From positions 53,541,105 through 53,605,104 of the forward strand of contig JAVGWX010000002.1 of assembly GCA_036924085.1 (NCBI GenBank): DNA of 64,000 nt. The letters run 5' to 3'. The stretch is from Ariolimax columbianus. Lineage: Eukaryota; Mollusca; Gastropoda; Stylommatophora; Arionidae. Shown here one piece after another: positions 59,463 through 64,000 of this stretch (its first letter is position 1; every line of letters begins with the position of its first letter). Below the pieces are notes generated by a model. It worked only from the letters and a program-made list of their open reading frames with translations, searched no databases and was not told the origin of the DNA. The translations under genes were made by a program, and so were the position numbers.

Positions 59463-61109
59463 TCTTCTTCTTCTTCGTACGCAGTCAGACAGTAACCATT
59501 ATTTTTTCGAGAAAAGCGGCGGTCATCCTGAGGCTGTCGCCACTGCCATATAGCTTGTCTTGCAGTTCCACTGGTGATGGCCACATCTGCTCTCTCTGAT
59601 CCTCGTATGTCGGGCAGTTCTGCAGCAGATGTTCAGCGGTCATTTTACCAGTACCGCAAGGGCATTCGTCGGTACCACCTATCTTCAATTTGTTGAATAA
59701 GTGGTACCTCAGTCTATTGTGGCCAGTGCGAAGTCTGAAAACGACCTGCTCTCTTCGGTTCAACTGGTAATAGGCATAGTTTTTGGTGTAACCAGTATGT
59801 TCGGTTTCCCATTTGGTCATGTATCTGGCTTTGATAAGCCGTTTTGACTCTTCGTACGTCATACTAGTATCTGTTTGTGGTAGTCTTGCACCTTCTTTTG
59901 CCAGTCTGTCTGCCTCCTCGTTGCCTTGGATGTTGCAGTGTGATGGGACCCACTGTACCACTACCCTTTTTGGTGCGGACTGCTGGCACAGTTTGCAGAG
60001 TGCTGCTCTTAAATCATTAAGCTCAGTGTTTTTCTGGCTTTTTAGCGCTGTGACTACGGCGAGAGCATCTGTCAGCAGGACTATATGGCTCTTATTTTCA
60101 TTGTGTGTCACCATTTCTTCCACTGCCGCCCTCAGTGCCTCTGCCTCCGCTCTGAAATTGCTTGTGTACTTACCAGTAGCGAATGACAGTGTTATTTTTC
60201 TGCCATTTGGTAGGTTCAGGAATGCTCCTGCCCCTCCGTTCTGTGTAGTGTTTGTTACAGAGCCGTCGGTGTATGCATGGGTCCAGTCCATGCTTGGGTA
60301 GCTTTTCGATATGAAGCTTAGCGTAGTATCTCTCCTTTCTTTTTCAGTCTGGCAGTTTTTGTTTGCAATACCTGGCATATTTTCTACCACCTCTGGAAAT
60401 ATATCCTGCCTCCAGGTAGGTTTTCGTACAGTAGTGATGGGTTTTGGTGTTGCTAGTGCGTTTATGGGATCTTCGTGCATCTTTGCTTTGGCTATTTCTC
60501 CGCTTTAGTTTCCCATTTCCCAAATTGTTTAGTCTCTGGTGCATTGGATGGTCAGTCAGTCTTCGGAGTTTCTCTGACTGCAGCTGGGCTCTGCAGTCTC
60601 TTCTATCGGTCATGGATTGCAGTTTTGTAATATTTTGAAGTTCTACAATTGGCGTTGACTTCATGCCTCCTGTTATAACTCTCATGGCTTGGTTTTGAAG
60701 TTTGCTAACTTTATCGAAGTTCGCCGTTGCTGCTGTTGTCCATGCCGCAATGCCATACTCGAGAACTGGTCTCACTCTTCCAGTGTACAGTTTCTTTAGT
60801 ATGCCTTCGTCTGCTCCCCAGCTTGTGCCAGCCAGTTTCCTCATGATTGCCATTCTTTCTCTGGCTCTCATTCGGTTTCTCTCGATCTGACTTTTCCGTG
60901 TCATGCGCCGATCAAATGTGACTCCCAGATAGGTTGGGTTGTCGTTTGGCTGCAGGAATTTGCCATTTAAACTTAATTTGGTATTTTGGGGTTTTATTGA
61001 AAGCGAGAATATTGTGCATGTGGTTTTCTCCTCGTTTATTTTGACCAGCCATGAGTTCGCCCACTCTTCCAGCGATGTTAGGGCCTGCTGCATCCGATTT
61101 CTTGCTATG
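59463..61109 (-). mobile_element. LINE-A, longest copy, with 12-bp TSD
   Basis: Exact TSD CTCCCAACATCT at 59451-59462 and 61110-61121. ORF part 1 (61093-60344): RT thumb EEWANSWLVKINEEKTTCTI, NPTYLGVTFDRRMTRKSQIE, RPVLEYGIAAWTTAATANFD. It then passes by a frameshift near 60480 to ORF part 2 (60480-59485): RNase H with [48 protein letters not shown], then [15 protein letters not shown] and the knuckle [17 protein letters not shown]. Ends CGTACGAAGAAGAAGAAGA. The YADD box, fingers and endonuclease are absent (5' truncation). Confidence 0.95.
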
Positions 61110-61121
61110 CTCCCAACATCT

Positions 61122-61715
61122 AATCTGCCAACATCTAATCTCCCATTACCTATCCTACCACAATCGGAACTATTATCTAATCTCCCACCATCTAATCTGC
61201 CAACATCTAATCTCCCATTACCTATCCTACCACAATCGGAGCTATTATCTAATCTCCAACCATCTAATCTCCCATTTCATATCTTACCACAATTGGAGCT
61301 ATTATCTAATCTCCCACCATCTAATCTCCCATTACCTATCATACCACAATCGGAGCTATTATCTAATCTCCCAACATCTAATCTCTCATTACATATCCTA
61401 CCACAATCGTAACTTGTATCTAATCTCCCACCATCTAATCTCCCAACATCTAATCTCCCATTACCTATCCTACCACAGTCGGAGCTATTATCTAATCTCC
61501 CACCATCTAATCTCCCATTACCTATCCTACCACAATCGGAGCTCTCTAATCTCCCACCATCTAATTTGCCATTACTTATCCTACCACAATCGGAGCTATT
61601 ATCTAATCTCCCATTACCTATCCTACATCAATGAGAACTATTATCTAATCTCCCAACATCTACTCTCCCATTACCTATCCTACCACAATCGAAGCTATTA
61701 TCTAATCTCCCAGTA
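61122..61715. repeat. Satellite, right part (about 50-60 bp units)
   Basis: Units CTAATCTCCCATTACCTATC then CTACCACAATCGGAGCTATT ATCT with CCACCATCTAATCTCCC spacers, about eleven to twelve units. Same family as 59271-59450; separated from it by the LINE. Confidence 0.93.
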
Positions 61716-62289
61716 ACTAATATCTGACCTGTCCATCTGTGTACTTGGCATCGATCCACAAGACAATCGTAATGAAGGTTAACAATGGCTGGAGAATGGC
61801 GTTCTGTAAGACAAGAATCTTAAGGGCTTGAATATGTTTCCTGGGAAATTAAAACACCAGATACTCATTGAATACATCTGTCCGTTCTCTATTTCAAATA
61901 AACAAACAAATCTCCTACAAATGTTCTCTCTAATATTGTGCTGCCAAAACACTATGGTGGCCATACAAAAGATTCCTATAACACGCCAATGTGGCATACT
62001 GTAATATGGTGTTAGACCACGGGTTAGGCTCATATTTTTCTTGCCCAATGGCATACTAGGGGTGGCGTAGTCCATATGCCGTCGTCCGCCTTTACTTACC
62101 CAGATCTCGCAAGATCCACACTCTGTGTCTTCTGACCTCACACTCTGTTTCATTTATCTCTGTTCAATAATCACACTCTTACACAACTTTTACAAGGGCC
62201 CTCATGGTGAGGCTCTCCCATTGCACTTTGTAAGGGTTGATCTCTGAGATCGCTCTAAATAGCATATGTACACACAGACGCACAAACGC
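61716..62289. other. Intergenic, nothing recognised
   Basis: No supported feature; a 124-codon - ORF (61779-62153) shows no domain. Confidence 0.35.
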
Positions 62290-62525
62290 ATCAAAGCACC
62301 GGTTTATACGTCCTGATATCGCCTAAAAGGACAACGGTCTCGGTAGAAAGGTACGTGCCTCCGTCAGTAGAATAGAGCGAGGCAAACCTTTTCAGAACAA
62401 AAAACTTTCCAGATAACTCAGGTGCCGTTCTGCGATCGGAAAAATCCTGCACCATCTAGGGACAAAGCCCCGATCGCTCGGCTGGGAACCCAGTGCACTA
62501 ACCACTGAACTACATCAACGACATG
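62290..62525 (-). mobile_element. SINE-C, tRNA-like head
   Basis: The - strand head GTTGATGTAGTTCAGTGGTT, AGTGCACTGGGTTCCCAGCC resembles a tRNA 5' half (A-box TAGTTCAGTGG). The body GCAGGATTTTTCCGATCGCA, TCTACCGAGACCGTTGTCC and AGGCGATATCAGGACG is shared with 55970-56065. B-box damaged. Confidence 0.6.
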
Positions 62526-62885
62526 AAGTCCAGACACTGGTTTTAGTCTGGTAACAGACACTGCTGTCAGGATGGAGACTTCACTGTACTAGGCATCAGC
62601 GTTTTATTAAATGGAATGGCCAATTCTCTTACTTTCTGTCCGTAACAGTACTTCAGGTACCCATATACAGCTGAGTTCACTGGCGGTTGAAAGAAATAGG
62701 AACACAGTAACCTTTCAATAATGGCGCAAATGAATAGTAAAGAGGGTTGTGCATTGGGTTAGCAAATTCATCATGCCAATCCATCGATATGATACTAATG
62801 CTTGGATAAAAGCTTCCTGTTTTGAGATCAGTTGCAGTGTTGGCCATATGCTTCGCTTGAAACAAAACGACGAATTAATAATTAT
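62526..62885. other. Intergenic, nothing recognised
   Basis: No supported feature. Confidence 0.35.
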
Positions 62886-63250
62886 ACTTCTTCGTTTTCT
62901 TCGTCGGTCGTTTTCAAATTCCTGCTACCAAGTCACGAAAAGGGCTTTGTAAGTAGCAGGATGTAGTCCGGAGAACGGAATGCGTCGTGTCGTACTTTAC
63001 AGCTTGATTGCAATATTTGCACCTTTCGGTTCGACACATCATACTTCAGCATGACATTGGGTACCGAGTTAGCCTTCTCTCTTCGATCCCTTCTCCTTAG
63101 CCAGTCTGCTCTGTTGCAGCCGGTTATCCAGGATCACTATACGGAAGTATAGAAGGGTTTTTTCAGCTCTGGGTCGCTGGTCCTGACGTTAACAGTCCGC
63201 TTTGAGGCGATGACCCCTACGGCTCCTGCACTACTCAGCATCTTGATCCC
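62886..63250 (-). mobile_element. SINE-A, diverged full-length copy
   Basis: CTTCTTCGTTTTCTTCGTCGG tail side, core GAAGTATGATGTGTCGAACC (antisense), and head GGGATCAAGATGCTGAGTAG. Many substitutions relative to consensus; older than 14102 or 54321. Confidence 0.85.
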
Positions 63251-63724
63251 AATCACTTTACGACTTATGAATTACGCCCTAATGATCTGCCGAAGTGAAG
63301 TTATGTAGATTCTATGTAATGTTATAATTATGTGGTCATTAGTAATTTATAACTTTTCTTCTACCTCTTCTTTTCCTTCTTCTTCCTCATCATTTCACTC
63401 TTGTTGGAGATAAGGACAGTATCACCGTAAATAGCTTCTTAAAGGAAACCTTCACCAAATCACTATGTGTACCCACGCAGAGGTGGCTTTTGTGGACATT
63501 TAGTGTACATGTTGAGGCTGCTAGCCCCGTTCACATCTGTCTTCCGTCGCATTTTAATGCACGTTTGCAGGTGAAATGGTCCTATGTCTGGCCTATTTTT
63601 TCCTTGTTAATAAGGTGGTCCAGCGAAATGGCTTTCTTACAAGTTGTTTTTGTTCGAAGCTACTGGGCTATCTCCCTGTTAATATCCCCTTCTCTGGTAT
63701 TAAGTAATGATGGATCTTCTTATA
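63251..63724. other. Pyrimidine-rich intergenic region
   Basis: A CTTCTTTTCCTTCTTCTTCC-like run near 63355-63400. The 98-codon ORF at 63490-63786 shows no domain. Confidence 0.35.
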
Positions 63725-63744
63725 TCTTCGATTCTTTTTCTTCT

Positions 63745-63800
63745 TCATTTTCGACGTTTCTTACTGAAAAAGGCGTTTCTTACTGAAAAAGGCGTTTCTG
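63745..63800. repeat. 20-bp tandem duplication
   Basis: GTTTCTTACTGAAAAAGGC occurs twice in tandem. Confidence 0.85.
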
Positions 63801-63814
63801 ACTACGTATCATAG

Positions 63815-64000
63815 TTAGAGCTAGCCTGTAATATCTGCGCCTTTCAGCCAGACACATCCGATTTCAGCACGGCATTTTGGAGAAAGGGTTGTCCTCCGTC
63901 TTTGATCGCTAATCTTTTAGATAAGATGCATGGTTGCAGGCTGTTTTCAAGGCCATAACTTGGGGAGGCGGATTAGGGTCTTGGTCAGATATAGTTCACT
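63815..64000 (-). repeat. Old SINE-A relative, cut by the window end
   Basis: ATATCTGCGCCTTTCAGCCA, GACACATCCGATTTCAGCAC, GCAGGCTGTTTTCAAGGCC and GGGTCTTGGTCAG follow the old-subfamily order of 38258-38470. Confidence 0.65.

Noticed and set aside
59813..60301. 162-codon + strand ORF antisense to LINE-A
   Set aside because: Mirror of the RNase H reading frame; the same shadow appears on the opposite strand of the copy at 17579-18057.
61051..61716. 221-codon HLISHYLSYHNRSYY-type ORF
   Set aside because: Frame across the 50-60 bp satellite starting in LINE antisense sequence; no protein homology expected.
61779..62153. 124-codon - strand ORF
   Set aside because: No recognisable domain, no conserved features and mixed composition; treated as chance.
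1..64000. Prokaryotic-style operons, defence islands, prophage or plasmid features
   Set aside because: Introns, SINEs, LINEs and a eukaryotic ribosomal-protein gene show this is nuclear animal DNA.

Overview
This 64-kb window is eukaryotic nuclear DNA. Genes have GT-AG introns, a ribosomal-protein gene carries a 5'TOP start, and the remainder is dense with non-LTR retrotransposons, tRNA-derived SINEs, mariner and hAT fossils and tandem arrays. The SINE central domains look like those I associate with molluscan and other invertebrate SINEs. A mollusc, possibly a heterobranch gastropod, is my best guess; that is inference, since no species-diagnostic gene is present.

Three host loci can be supported. 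(1) A ten-exon + strand gene, 944-21960, encodes a 373-aa coiled-coil protein resembling CCDC33. All exon phases join in frame, and its introns are filled with transposons. (2) The RPS6 gene (small-subunit protein eS6) runs on + from about 35293 to 46597. It has five coding exons and a 247-aa product, and its first coding exon encodes only Met-Lys. (3) One - strand exon, about 56136-56433, looks like part of an SLC51A (organic solute transporter alpha) family membrane protein, with no partner exons recognised here.

Layout: 1-22 kb is the CCDC33-like gene. Its last intron holds an old - strand RNase H LINE, itself hit by a younger LINE and a SINE. 22-33 kb is intergenic: SINEs, LINE fragments on both strands and a 67-bp tandem array. 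33.3-34.9 kb is a degenerate hAT transposase ending about 450 bp upstream of RPS6. 35-46.6 kb is RPS6, with a near-perfect hairpin in intron 3. 46.9-48.2 kb is a second 67-bp array just after RPS6. 49-54 kb has a mariner fossil and an RTE-like LINE. 54.3-63.3 kb is a belt of SINEs and satellites, including a SINE with an internal 30-bp minisatellite expansion, a long uninterrupted tetranucleotide array, and a satellite split by a LINE.

The most informative structure is the transposon stratigraphy. At least ten insertions have visible target-site duplications (8-17 bp) that allow exact boundaries, nesting order and source relations to be read. The main SINE family (called SINE-A here) ends in the same kind of CGAACGAAGAAG tail as the RNase H LINEs, suggesting a LINE/SINE partnership. 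I did not find an undescribed gene system; the novelty lies in repeat biology.
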